Source: Clostridium sp. C2-6-12 (GTDB lineage Bacteria > Bacillota > Clostridia > Clostridiales > Clostridiaceae). Taken from it: 64,000 bases of DNA. The notes under the pieces are model-generated. The model searched no databases and had not been told where the DNA came from. It worked only from the letters and a program-made list of their open reading frames with translations. The stretch is from the NCBI RefSeq assembly GCF_009928485.1, contig NZ_JAABNP010000009.1:114723-178722 (forward strand). Direction: 5' to 3'. The position numbers and the translations under genes are program-made. Of this stretch, positions 15,650 to 24,720 are shown piece by piece. Position 1 is the first letter of the stretch. Each line of letters opens with the position of its first letter.

Positions 15650-18531
15650 TAGTAAATAAACCAACAATAAAAAAGAAAAAAAAGCGTTCTAGATATACTG
15701 TTTTATCCATTATTATGTGCATAATATTTAGCATTATTAGTTTTAGATTGTTATATTTACAGATATATAGCTATGAGGAGTATAAAGAAAGAGCTGATGT
15801 TACATCAACAAGGTTTGTAGCTGAGAAGGCGCCAAGAGGTAAGATTTATGACCAAAAAGGAAATGTACTAGCAACTAATAAACAAACATATACAATTACT
15901 TACACAAAAACTGATGATGCAGATAAACAACTATATTCAACTATGAAAGAACTTTTTAAAATTTTAGATGAAAATGGAGAAAAAATTCAGGATACTTTGG
16001 CTTTAAAAATTGATAGTAATAATAAGATATATTTTCAGTATAAAAGTGGTCAAAAAGATACCCAAGATTTAGAAGAATTAAGATTTAAAAAGGATAGAGG
16101 AATAAATGATATATTAAGAAAGACTATGTTTAAGGGTGTTGAAGAGTTATCGGATGCTCAAAATACTCAATTAGACCAAGCTCTTTTAAAAGTAACACCA
16201 GAAGAAGCTTTTTATGATTTAGTTAAGTCATATAATTTAATTGAGCTTATAGATTCAGACTATAAGTCAAAAGAAAAAACTAAGATATACACACCTATGA
16301 CAGGTAAAGAGCTAACAGATTTAATTTTGGCAAATGGATATTCATTAAATGATATTAGAAGATATATGCTTATAAAGGATGCTATAAAAATGCAGAGTTT
16401 TAAAGGATATAGGGCAGTAACTATTGCAGAGAATATTAAAAGGGATACTTCTCTTATAGTGCTTCAAAAAAAATATGATTTACCAGGAATAGATGTTAGT
16501 CTTACACCAATAAGAGAATATCCAAATAATAATTTAGCTGCTTCAGTTTTAGGATATGTATCATCAGTTACAGATAGTCAAAAAGAAAAATATGAACTTA
16601 AAGGCTATGATATTTCATCAGATTTAATTGGTATAAGTGGAATAGAATCAGCTTTTGAAGAACAGCTAAAAGGAGTAAAAGGTGGAACAACTATAAAAGT
16701 TAATTCACAAGGTGCGAAGACTCAGGAATTATTTAAACTTGAATCTTATCCGGGGAAGGATGTTCATCTTACAATAGATAGCGGTATTCAATATGCATCA
16801 GAACAAGCTTTTGCAGATGGTATAAAGAATATAGTAAATACGCCAGATCCTACTACGAGGTACAGATATTTAAATGCAACAAGAGGGGCATTGGTTGCAG
16901 TTGAGGTTAAAACAGGAAGAATTTTATCATTGGTAAGCTATCCTAGCTTTAATCCAAACTTATTTGCTGTTCAAGGACAACTTACAGATGAACAAAATAG
17001 TCAGTATTTTAATCCGGATTTAAATACTTTTGGGCAAGAACTTATTCAAAGAATGGGATTAAATAAAACGGTAAATGATTTATTTCCTTTAAATTCAGAT
17101 GGTCATAGCAGGTCAGATCGTAATGAATTGTATCCAAGTCCAATGTATAATTATGCTACTATGGCAAAGATTCCACCAGGGTCAACTTTTAAGCCTCTAA
17201 CAGCATTAGCTGGACTTGAGTCAGGAGTTAATAATCCTGATACAGTAATAGATGATAAAGGTCAATATAAAGAACATCCAGAAATTTTTGGTCCAGAATT
17301 TCACCCAGGAGGATTGGAAAATGCAACCGGACCTACAACTTTAACCAGAGCAATAGCAGAATCTATTAACTATTATTTTTATGAAACTGGATATAGGCTA
17401 TATATGAATGCAGGTGGACCTTCCAATTATACTGAGGCATCAGATGCTCTTGCTAAATATGCTTGGCAGTTTGGATTAGGACGTGATCCAAAGAGTAATC
17501 AAGAAGCTTCAACTGGAATAGAAATAGGTGAAAAGTTTGGGCAAGTATATAATTTTCAGTCATGGAAAGAAAATATTATTGCCTTTTCCAAGTATAATTT
17601 AGTTGAAGCCTTAGAAGATAAAGGTGAATATAATGGTAAATCTTTTATAAAATTTGATATAAGGGTTTCAGATAATGATAAAGAAGTAGTTAAGAATGCT
17701 AAGCAATCTATAAAAGATAAAGTAGCAGATAGTTTAAATAAAGTTGGAGTAAAGTCTGCTAAAATAGCAACCCATGATGAATTTGCAAAAGATATCAAAA
17801 AAGATGTTAAAACAATAATGGATAACTCTGATATCTATAAACAAAGAGTTGCAGATGAAGAAGCATCTGGAAGAAAAGTAAATTTAGAAGCTCAAGCTTC
17901 TGCTGTTGCTGAAGCAATAGCACAGTTTACAATCAATGACCAAGTAGGGCAAATAAAATCACCAGCTCAAATAGTCTATGCAGCAATTGGTCAAGGGATG
18001 AACACTTTCACTCCATTACAATTAGTATCATATATATCAACCCTTGCTAATGGAGGAACTAGATATAAACTTCATTTAGTTGATAAGATTACAGATAATC
18101 AAGGAAATGTAGTTCAGGAATTTAAACCTGAAGTATTAAATACAGTATCTTTTTCAAAAAGCACTTCAGAGGCAATTAAAAAAGGTATGATGGCTGTTAA
18201 TAATGGTGAAGATGGTACTGCAAAAGCTGCATTTGATGGCTTCCCAATAACAACAGCAGGTAAAACTGGTACAGCCGATGCTTCCGAAGATCAAAGGGAA
18301 AGAGGAAGATCTCCTTATGCGACTTACGTAAGTTATGCTCCAGCGGATGATCCAGAGATAGCTGTAGTTGCAGTAGTATTTGATGGAGGACATGGAAGTA
18401 GCATTGCACCAGCAGTTAGAGCTGTTTATGAAGCATATTTTAAGGATCAATTATTAAAGGATCCAAATTATGCTGCTAAATCTCCGACCTTCCAAAAATA
18501 TGTTTTAGATTGTCCTATTGGTAAAAAGTAA
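15646..18531 (+). CDS. mrdA: Class B penicillin-binding protein 2 (elongation transpeptidase)
   Basis: The 961-residue protein has a short cytoplasmic tail and one membrane helix (about 18-38). A dimerisation/pedestal domain and a transpeptidase domain follow. Active-site motifs are complete: S513-T-F-K516, S573-I-N575 and K873-T-G875. It cross-links peptidoglycan during rod elongation with RodA and MreCD. At 961 residues it is much longer than the 600-700 typical outside clostridia. Extra sequence lies in the pedestal (about 100-290) and between the SxN and KTG motifs (about 620-760, Lys-rich and helical). The enlarged form is, to my knowledge, usual in clostridia. It overlaps mreD by four bases. 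Confidence 0.95.
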   Translation: MIVNKPTIKKKKKRSRYTVLSIIMCIIFSIISFRLLYLQIYSYEEYKERADVTSTRFVAEKAPRGKIYDQKGNVLATNKQTYTITYTKTDDADKQLYSTMKELFKILDENGEKIQDTLALKIDSNNKIYFQYKSGQKDTQDLEELRFKKDRGINDILRKTMFKGVEELSDAQNTQLDQALLKVTPEEAFYDLVKSYNLIELIDSDYKSKEKTKIYTPMTGKELTDLILANGYSLNDIRRYMLIKDAIKMQSFKGYRAVTIAENIKRDTSLIVLQKKYDLPGIDVSLTPIREYPNNNLAASVLGYVSSVTDSQKEKYELKGYDISSDLIGISGIESAFEEQLKGVKGGTTIKVNSQGAKTQELFKLESYPGKDVHLTIDSGIQYASEQAFADGIKNIVNTPDPTTRYRYLNATRGALVAVEVKTGRILSLVSYPSFNPNLFAVQGQLTDEQNSQYFNPDLNTFGQELIQRMGLNKTVNDLFPLNSDGHSRSDRNELYPSPMYNYATMAKIPPGSTFKPLTALAGLESGVNNPDTVIDDKGQYKEHPEIFGPEFHPGGLENATGPTTLTRAIAESINYYFYETGYRLYMNAGGPSNYTEASDALAKYAWQFGLGRDPKSNQEASTGIEIGEKFGQVYNFQSWKENIIAFSKYNLVEALEDKGEYNGKSFIKFDIRVSDNDKEVVKNAKQSIKDKVADSLNKVGVKSAKIATHDEFAKDIKKDVKTIMDNSDIYKQRVADEEASGRKVNLEAQASAVAEAIAQFTINDQVGQIKSPAQIVYAAIGQGMNTFTPLQLVSYISTLANGGTRYKLHLVDKITDNQGNVVQEFKPEVLNTVSFSKSTSEAIKKGMMAVNNGEDGTAKAAFDGFPITTAGKTGTADASEDQRERGRSPYATYVSYAPADDPEIAVVAVVFDGGHGSSIAPAVRAVYEAYFKDQLLKDPNYAAKSPTFQKYVLDCPIGKK

Positions 18532-18561
18532 ATATAAAGTGGTGAGTGGCACTTAAGCAAG

Positions 18562-18620
18562 TATCTCTCTTAGTGTATAATCTGGAAATTGATTATAAAA
18601 CTAAGAGAGATATTTTTTTA
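18562..18620 (+). terminator. Terminator at the end of the mre-PBP2 operon
   Basis: A 13-bp stem TATCTCTCTTAGT (18562-18574 with 18600-18612) is followed by seven T. It separates the mre operon from sfsA. Confidence 0.85.
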
Positions 18621-18761
18621 TTGGTATTTGAGTATAAAAATCTATGATTGCTATTTTCTTTATGGTACATTAAATTAGTAAGTGAAGTATAAATAAAATT
18701 AAATTAAGCAAAATTATAGAAGTTATTAATCCTAAATAACTTGATTTGTGAGGAAAAATAA

Positions 18762-19442
18762 ATGAAATATGAAAATATTATAAAAGGAAAATTTATAGAA
18801 AGACCAAATAGATTTATTGCACATGTTGAAGTTAATGGAAAAATAGAAATTTGTCATGTAAAAAATACTGGGAGATGTAAAGAATTGTTAATTTCAGGTG
18901 TCACTGTATTTTTGCAGGAAAATGATAATCCAAAAAGAAAAACAAAATTTTCTCTTATAGGTGTTATTAAAGGTGACAGAATAATAAATATAGATTCTCA
19001 AATTCCTAATAAAGTAGTTCATGAGTGGTTACTAAAAGGTAATTTATTTAAGGATGTTACGTTGATAAAGCCTGAAAAAACATATAAAAAATCTAGATTT
19101 GACTTTTATGTGGAAACAAAAGAAAAGAAGATTTTTATTGAAGTAAAAGGGGTAACCTTAGAAGAAAATAATGCGGTAAGATTTCCAGATGCTCCGACAG
19201 AAAGAGGCGTTAAACATATTAATGAGCTTTGCGATTGCATAAAAGAAGATTATGAAGCTTACATTGTATTTGTAATACAAATGAAGGGCGTCTCATATTT
19301 TGAACCTAATGATGAAACCCATAAGGAATTTGGAGATGCTTTAAGAAGAGCAAAGAAGTTAGGAGTAAATATAATTGCAGTTGATTGTGAAGTTGGAGAA
19401 GATAGTATTGAAATAGCAGATTATGTTGAAGTAAGAGTTTAA
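18762..19442 (+). CDS. sfsA: SfsA family protein
   Basis: The 226-residue protein matches SfsA along its length: an N-terminal OB-like part (FIERPNRFIAHVEVNGK, CHVKNTGRCKELL) and a nuclease-like fold with IFIEVKGVTLEE and FPDAPTERGVKH. The name comes from sugar-fermentation stimulation in E. coli, and DNA binding has been reported. The D-ExK-like arrangement suggests a PD-(D/E)XK-related fold, but catalytic activity is unproven. It is flanked by terminators or long spacers and is not part of the min operon. Confidence 0.9.
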   Translation: MKYENIIKGKFIERPNRFIAHVEVNGKIEICHVKNTGRCKELLISGVTVFLQENDNPKRKTKFSLIGVIKGDRIINIDSQIPNKVVHEWLLKGNLFKDVTLIKPEKTYKKSRFDFYVETKEKKIFIEVKGVTLEENNAVRFPDAPTERGVKHINELCDCIKEDYEAYIVFVIQMKGVSYFEPNDETHKEFGDALRRAKKLGVNIIAVDCEVGEDSIEIADYVEVRV

Positions 19443-19713
19443 ATCAATTAAGAATTAAGAGTTGAGGACAAAATTTCTTAGGGATATTTATAGTATTTAT
19501 ATATTTTTTATCTTTAGTTATTATTTATTCACTCTGTAAGTGCTCTCGACTTTTAATTTATTAATATAGTGTTAATTGATATGATTCAAGAATTTATGCA
19601 TTTATATAATTAGGCTCATATTAATAGCTTTCAATAAAATAAAATCGAAAATTATTGAAAGATATATACAAAAAATGCCGTTATAATGATATAATCGTAA
19701 GGAGGCTGCTATT

Positions 19714-19785
19714 TTGAAGAATACAGCTGTTTTAACCTGCAAAGTTATTGGAGGTAGGGAATGTTTAACAATGATGGTATTTTAA
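19714..19785 (+). CDS. Possible 23-codon leader ORF overlapping minC
   Basis: A TTG start (19714) lies 8 nt after a perfect AAGGAGG (19699-19705), the strongest ribosome binding site in the area. It opens a 23-codon frame ending TAA at 19783-19785, 25 nt inside minC in another frame. The peptide would begin MKNTAVLTCKV. The minC start has its own GGAGG (19750-19754) within this ORF. Termination downstream of the minC start would allow coupling. It may equally be a spurious site. The rest of the 318-bp gap between sfsA and minC is AT-rich; its first 30 nt hold a dispersed-repeat copy. Confidence 0.4.
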   Translation: MKNTAVLTCKVIGGRECLTMMVF

Positions 19786-20420
19786 TAAAAGGGAATAAAG
19801 ACGGAATAAATACAACTATTAATATGAATAAATTTGCCTGCTTTGAAGATATGCTTCAAGCGTTGATAAAGAAACTTTCTAAAGGAAAGCATTTCTATAA
19901 AGGGACAACTTTAATTTTAGCAATAGATTTAAATTCAATTAATAAAAAAGAAGTGGAAGCTTTAAAGGAAACTTTATTAAGTGAAATAGAATTAAAAGAT
20001 ATTGTGCTTGAAGATATAGAAAAAGAAGCAAATAAAGAAACACAAAAGGAAGTAAAGGTGTTTTCCGGAGTAACAGAAGGAAAGACAAAATTTATAAGGA
20101 AAACAGTTAGAGGTGGACAATCTATTAGGTACCAAGGTAATATAGTTATTATTGGAGATATAAATAGTGGTGCAGAAGTTTATGCATCAGGAAATGTAAT
20201 TGTTTTAGGCAGAATAAGAGGGAAGGTAAGTGCAGGAACAAATGGAAATTCAAAAGCAGTTATTGCTGCATTCTTATTACAGCCAGAAATTTTAACAATT
20301 GCAAATGTAATAGCAATGTCTCCAGATGATGTTGAAAAGCCAAGATATCCAGAACTAGCAAAGATTAAGGATGGGGCAATAATTGTTGAACCATATTTAC
20401 CAAACAAATATATATATTAA
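19761..20420 (+). CDS. minC: Septum-site inhibitor MinC
   Basis: The 219-residue protein has an N-terminal MinC domain (residues 1-100) and the C-terminal right-handed beta-helix domain. The latter carries the RGGQSIRYQGNIVIIGDIN and GNVIVLGRIRG repeats that bind FtsZ and MinD. MinC blocks Z-ring assembly at the poles. The ATG has GGAGG 6 nt upstream. It heads minCDE and is followed by minD after 20 bp. Confidence 0.94.
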   Translation: MFNNDGILIKGNKDGINTTINMNKFACFEDMLQALIKKLSKGKHFYKGTTLILAIDLNSINKKEVEALKETLLSEIELKDIVLEDIEKEANKETQKEVKVFSGVTEGKTKFIRKTVRGGQSIRYQGNIVIIGDINSGAEVYASGNVIVLGRIRGKVSAGTNGNSKAVIAAFLLQPEILTIANVIAMSPDDVEKPRYPELAKIKDGAIIVEPYLPNKYIY

Positions 20421-20440
20421 AATGTCGGAGGGATTTGTAA

Positions 20441-21241
20441 ATGGGAGTATCTATTGTAATAACTTCAGGTAAAGGCGGTGTTGGTAAAACAACAACTACT
20501 GCTAATATAGGAACTGCTTTAGCTTCAATTGGCAAAAAGGTAGTTGTTATAGATGGTGATACAGGACTTAGAAATTTAGATGTATTACTAGGATTGGAAA
20601 ATAGAATAGTTTATACGATAATAGATGTTATAGAAGGAAGATGTAGATTAAAACAAGGTCTTATAAAGGATAAAAGATTGCCAAACCTTTGTCTTCTACC
20701 TACAGCTCAAACAAAGGATAAAGATGATATAAGATCACAAGATATGCTTAAAATTGTAAATGAATTAAAAGAAGAATTTGATTATGTTTTAATAGATTCT
20801 CCAGCAGGTATTGAGCAAGGTTTTGAAAATGCAGTTGTTGGAGCAGATAAAGCAATTATAGTTGTTAATCCTGAAATTACATCTGTTAGAGACGCTGATA
20901 GAGTAATTGGAAAACTAGATGCAAAAGGCTTAGAAGATCATTCTGTAATAATCAATAGATTGAATTATGAAATGACTAAAAATGGTGATATGCTTGATGT
21001 AGCTGATATTATAGAAACTCTTTCAATAGAATTGTTAGGAGTTGTGCCAGACGATAAAAACGTAACTGTTTCAACGAATAAAGGAGAACCTATTGTATTA
21101 GAAGAGGGAGCATATGCTGGACAAGCATTTAGAAATATTGCAAGAAGAATTACAGGTGAAGAAGTTCCTTTAATGAATTTACAAATAGATGACAATCAAG
21201 GGTTCTTTGGAGCATTAAAAAAGCTATTTAAGCGCAATTAA
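20441..21241 (+). CDS. minD: Septum-site ATPase MinD
   Basis: The 266-residue deviant Walker-A ATPase begins MGVSIVITSGKGGVGKTTTTAN, with the signature Lys preceding GVGKT. Switch motifs (IDGDTGLRNLD, LIDSPAGIE) and a C-terminal amphipathic membrane-targeting helix (GALKKLFKRN) are present. It recruits MinC to the membrane and is stimulated by MinE. It sits between minC and minE. Confidence 0.96.
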   Translation: MGVSIVITSGKGGVGKTTTTANIGTALASIGKKVVVIDGDTGLRNLDVLLGLENRIVYTIIDVIEGRCRLKQGLIKDKRLPNLCLLPTAQTKDKDDIRSQDMLKIVNELKEEFDYVLIDSPAGIEQGFENAVVGADKAIIVVNPEITSVRDADRVIGKLDAKGLEDHSVIINRLNYEMTKNGDMLDVADIIETLSIELLGVVPDDKNVTVSTNKGEPIVLEEGAYAGQAFRNIARRITGEEVPLMNLQIDDNQGFFGALKKLFKRN

Positions 21242-21255
21242 TGGAGGGAGAAATA

Positions 21256-21522
21256 ATGGGTTTTTTTAAAAGTTTGAATAATAAACCAACGCCTAAGGAA
21301 GTTGCAAAAGATAGATTAAAATTAATCCTTATTCATGACAGAGGTGAAATAGCGCCTAATATTATAGAAAAAATAAGAGAAGAAATATTAGAAGTAATTT
21401 CTAAGTACATAGATATAGAAGTGGAAGATGTTGAAATTTCTGTAAACAGGACTGATGATGAAGAGGGAGAAAATACTTCTGCTTTAATAGCTAATATTCC
21501 TATTAAGAATATCCATAGATAA
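21256..21522 (+). CDS. minE: Cell-division topological specificity factor MinE
   Basis: The 88-residue protein begins MGFFKSLNN, as in MinE membrane-targeting sequences. It has the RLKLILIHDRGEIAP anti-MinCD segment and a dimerisation domain. It drives MinD ATP hydrolysis and pole-to-pole oscillation. I start at ATG 21256 after GGAGGGA; the in-frame ATG at 21241 lies at the minD stop and lacks a site. Having MinE with an oscillating Min system, instead of DivIVA/MinJ only, is usual in clostridia and differs from Bacillus. Confidence 0.94.
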   Translation: MGFFKSLNNKPTPKEVAKDRLKLILIHDRGEIAPNIIEKIREEILEVISKYIDIEVEDVEISVNRTDDEEGENTSALIANIPIKNIHR

Positions 21523-21548
21523 AAGTTAATTTAATAAAATTAAGTATT

Positions 21549-21596
21549 AAAACTGTCCGTTAAAGCATATTGTGAAGCTTTATGGATAGTTTTATT
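21549..21596 (+). terminator. Terminator of minCDE
   Basis: A long interrupted hairpin with outer stem AAACTGTCC/GGATAGTTT (one wobble) and inner AAAGC/GCTTT is followed by TTTATTT. Between it and rodA (to 21837) the sequence is AT-rich, with a stretch near 21680-21710 (TTAACAATTATAAATTAACAG) resembling the dispersed intergenic sequence seen at 29809. Confidence 0.65.
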
Positions 21597-21837
21597 TAAT
21601 TATTACAAAATTATTATGATTAACAAGATGAGCATAATTATTATGGAGAATGTAGTAATAATAAGGTATAATTAATTCAGTTAACAATTATAAATTAACA
21701 GTTAACATTTAAGTAGGGAAAGGCAACGGCTTTTCTATAATAATTTTAAATTAAAATTGTGCTGAATTTATTTTTAATTTAAAAATAAGAATAATAAGTT
21801 AGTGTATAACATAGATATTTAATTTGGAGGTGAAGGA

Positions 21838-22971
21838 GTGTTTAAACAATTTAAATTGGATCCAAGATTAATTAAAGAAATTGATAAGACTGCATTAATT
21901 TCTTTAATTCTTTTGATTTTATATGGCACATTAAACATATATCTTTGTACAAAAGGTTTAGATAATGGTATGTTATTTGTAAAAAAGCAGCTTATAGCTT
22001 TTGGGCTAGCTCTAATTGGGTTGTATTTTTTAATAGCAATTGACTACAAAATAATATTTGATTATGTACCAATTTTTTATTGGGGCTCAGTTGTGCTTTT
22101 AATAGCAGCGAAAATTCCTGGAATAGGTATGGTTGTTAATGGTGCAAGAGGATGGATTGGTTTTGGATCGTTTCAACTTCAACCAGCTGAAGTTGCTAAA
22201 ATAGGAATTATTTTAATGTTAGGAAAATGCCTTGAGGAGATGGAGGGGAAAATAAATGATGTTAAAAACTTCTTTATATTAGCTTTCTATGCTGTTGTAC
22301 CAGTCTTATTCATTGTGACTCAACCAGATATGGGAATGAGTATGGTGTGTTTCTTTATAGTTCTTGGAATATTTTTTGTTATGGGATTAGATTTGAGGAT
22401 CATTGGTGGTGGATTAACTGCTTTAATTCTTTTAATTGTAATAGTTTGGAATTCAGGGCTTATAGAACCATATCAAAAAGCAAGATTTGCAGGCTTCTTA
22501 AATCCAGAAGCAGATAATGCTAATACTTATCACTTAACTCAATCTGAAATTGCAATTGGTTCAGGTGGACTTTTAGGAAGTAGGCCATCTTTGAAAAACG
22601 ATGGAACTACGAGTTATTCAGCACAAAATGTTCCTGAGGTTAGAACAGATTTTATATTTGCTGCAATAGCTGATCAATGGGGCTTTGCAGGAGCAATTTT
22701 ATTATTAGTCATGTATGGATTTTTAATTTTTAAGATGATTTCAATAGGAAGAACTTCAAAAGATATATTTGGTTCTGTTATATGTGTTGGTATGGTTTCT
22801 TATTTCTTATTTGCAATATCTCAAAATATAGGAATGACAATAGGATTAATGCCGATTACAGGAATTACTCTTCCGCTCATAAGTTATGGAGGAAGCTCTC
22901 TTCTTACTACAGTAATGTCTGTAGGCTTAGTAATAAATGTTGGAATGAGAAGGAAGAAGATTCATTTCTAA
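21838..22971 (+). CDS. rodA: SEDS-family glycosyltransferase RodA
   Basis: The 377-residue polytopic membrane protein has about ten helices. SEDS-family hallmarks include GARGWIGFGSFQLQPAE (with the AE following), FQPDMGMS-like TQPDMGMSMV and a C-terminal PLISYGGSSLL. RodA polymerises glycan from lipid II together with the PBP2 encoded 3 kb upstream. Context (shape genes) supports RodA over FtsW. The start is GTG at 21838, 9 nt after GGAGGTGA. It is monocistronic with its own terminator. Confidence 0.92.
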   Translation: MFKQFKLDPRLIKEIDKTALISLILLILYGTLNIYLCTKGLDNGMLFVKKQLIAFGLALIGLYFLIAIDYKIIFDYVPIFYWGSVVLLIAAKIPGIGMVVNGARGWIGFGSFQLQPAEVAKIGIILMLGKCLEEMEGKINDVKNFFILAFYAVVPVLFIVTQPDMGMSMVCFFIVLGIFFVMGLDLRIIGGGLTALILLIVIVWNSGLIEPYQKARFAGFLNPEADNANTYHLTQSEIAIGSGGLLGSRPSLKNDGTTSYSAQNVPEVRTDFIFAAIADQWGFAGAILLLVMYGFLIFKMISIGRTSKDIFGSVICVGMVSYFLFAISQNIGMTIGLMPITGITLPLISYGGSSLLTTVMSVGLVINVGMRRKKIHF

Positions 22972-22999
22972 AATAATAAACTATATGAAATATTTTAAG

Positions 23000-23022
23000 A
23001 AAGTGGCTTAGCCACTTTTTTT
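23000..23022 (+). terminator. Terminator of rodA
   Basis: An 8-bp stem AAAGTGGC/GCCACTTT with a TTA loop is followed by a T-run, 30 nt after the rodA stop. Confidence 0.85.
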
Positions 23023-23096
23023 GTTGCAAATTTATGCTCATAATTTAAGTATACTTTAAATATAATTTAATGATAATAAATTTAAGGGAGTATGTA

Positions 23097-23561
23097 ATGA
23101 GCAGTTATAGATCAGCTTATGAAAGTTATTATAAGAACATTAATAAAACTGTAAAGGGTGAAAATAATAAGATTTCTATTAAGGATAAAAAAGTTGATGC
23201 TTTTATTAGCTCAAGATATGGTGCTAATTTGAAATCAAAGGATAAAATTTTAGAGAACTTAATTAAAAGAGCAATTACGGAATTAACGGGTGCTACAATT
23301 TTATTATTATTTTTTGTTGGTCTAAAGTATATTCCATCAACTCAAGTTAAAGAATTATATATTAAATGCAAGGGAACTATAGAGCAGGACTTTAATTATA
23401 ATGGAACTATAGATGCTTTTAATGAAATGTACATAGGTAAATTAAAAGGAAAAGATATAAAAATAGGCGAGTTTACAGCAGATGATTTAAAAATAGAAAA
23501 TTTAAAAGCTAAAGCAGCAAATTTTATGGAGAATTTAAAGAATGATGATAAAAATAATTAA
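23097..23561 (+). CDS. Short bitopic protein in the spoIVFA position
   Basis: The 154-residue protein has a basic N-terminal tail of about 60 residues, one membrane helix (about 66-84, TGATILLLFFVGL) and a 65-residue outside part (FNEMYIGKLKG). It sits immediately upstream of spoIVFB in a cluster with the same order as Bacillus maf-radC-mreBCD-minCD-spoIVFA-spoIVFB. It therefore occupies the place of SpoIVFA. SpoIVFA carries a C-terminal LytM/M23-like domain, which is absent here. I chose ATG 23097 (after AAGGGAG) over the upstream 23070 codon. Being a SpoIVFA equivalent is inference from synteny and topology, not from clear similarity. Confidence 0.6.
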   Translation: MSSYRSAYESYYKNINKTVKGENNKISIKDKKVDAFISSRYGANLKSKDKILENLIKRAITELTGATILLLFFVGLKYIPSTQVKELYIKCKGTIEQDFNYNGTIDAFNEMYIGKLKGKDIKIGEFTADDLKIENLKAKAANFMENLKNDDKNN

Positions 23562-23606
23562 AAATAGAAAAAATACTTTGTTCTAGCAATATTATAGGGG
23601 TTAGAA

Positions 23607-24473
23607 ATGAAGAAATGGTATATAGTATTGATTTTGGAGTTATCAATATTAGTATGGGTTATTGATTTAAAAAGTTATGCTTTAATAAGTTTTTTATGGG
23701 TAATGCTTCACGAGGTAGCACACATATTAACTGCAAATAAGTTTGGGTGTAGTTTTAATAATTTAAATATTAATGTATTTGGGTTAAACGCTGAATTAAA
23801 TAATATTGATGAGCTAACTGAAAAGAATAAATTAATAGTATATTTGGCTGGTCCTTTATTTAACATTTTTATTACTGTGATCATGTATTTAATATATAAT
23901 TATTATGATTTTGAATTTATACAAGCTAGCATAATGATTAATTTATGTTTAGGTATTTTTAATCTGCTTCCTGCATATCCTTTAGATGGTTCAAGAATAT
24001 GTGAAATATTATTATCAAAGAAATTCTTATATAAAAAATCAAAGAAAATCACAGAAATTTTAAGTTTTATTTTTTCGGGAATACTGTTTATAATGTTTTG
24101 TATAACCCTGTTTTTACATAAGGAGAATATAAGTTTATTTCTTGCTGTTGTATTAATAACATATACTACTTTTTTAGAAAGAGAAAAAACTATGTATATA
24201 ATAATGGGAGATATGATTAGCAAGGGAAGAAAATTGAAAAAGCATAATTACATAGAAAATAAGACTATTTCTGTGTATTATAAAAAGGGATTAGTGAATG
24301 TATTAACTTTAGTTGATAAAAATAAATTCAATAGTTTTTATATACTTAATGAAGATATGGAGCTTTTAGGAATACTAAATGAAGATGAGCTTATAAAAGC
24401 TTTAAAGGATTATGGAAATATATCCTTAGAAAAATACATAGAGTTAAGGAAAAATTTAAATAAAAAAGATTAA
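23607..24473 (+). CDS. spoIVFB: SpoIVFB-like site-2 metalloprotease (M50)
   Basis: The 288-residue membrane protease has the zinc motif H35-E-V-A-H39 in a membrane helix and the second ligand in LLPAYPLDGSRI. It also has four to six helices and a C-terminal soluble part resembling a CBS domain (FYILNEDMELLGILNEDEL). In sporulation SpoIVFB cuts pro-sigma-K in the outer forespore membrane. The neighbouring bitopic protein would be its regulator. The C-terminal CBS part fits SpoIVFB rather than RseP. It is probably co-transcribed with the upstream gene, 45 bp away. Confidence 0.88.
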   Translation: MKKWYIVLILELSILVWVIDLKSYALISFLWVMLHEVAHILTANKFGCSFNNLNINVFGLNAELNNIDELTEKNKLIVYLAGPLFNIFITVIMYLIYNYYDFEFIQASIMINLCLGIFNLLPAYPLDGSRICEILLSKKFLYKKSKKITEILSFIFSGILFIMFCITLFLHKENISLFLAVVLITYTTFLEREKTMYIIMGDMISKGRKLKKHNYIENKTISVYYKKGLVNVLTLVDKNKFNSFYILNEDMELLGILNEDELIKALKDYGNISLEKYIELRKNLNKKD

Positions 24474-24505
24474 TATTTGCTTTCAGCAAATATTAATCTT
24501 TTTTG
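24462..24505 (+). terminator. Terminator overlapping the spoIVFB stop codon
   Basis: A stem of about 18 bp (left arm ending GATTAATATTTGC, 5-nt loop, right arm ending in T-run) includes the last codons and TAA of spoIVFB. The following 215 nt before the next gene contain nothing else recognised. Confidence 0.8.
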
Positions 24506-24720
24506 ATTTGTTATAAAAATTATAATTTATTCAATAAGAGTTCAAAGCTTTAAATGTTGAAATTGATCAGAAAAATAAATAAATATAAAATGCAAAATTT
24601 GCTTTCATTGAATCGTATTAATATTGAAAAGGGATTTAAATTATTTAATAATCTCAAGACATTCTAATATTAATAATGTAAAATATAGATAAGGAGATAG
24701 TGAAAGGAAGGTGTGTAAAT

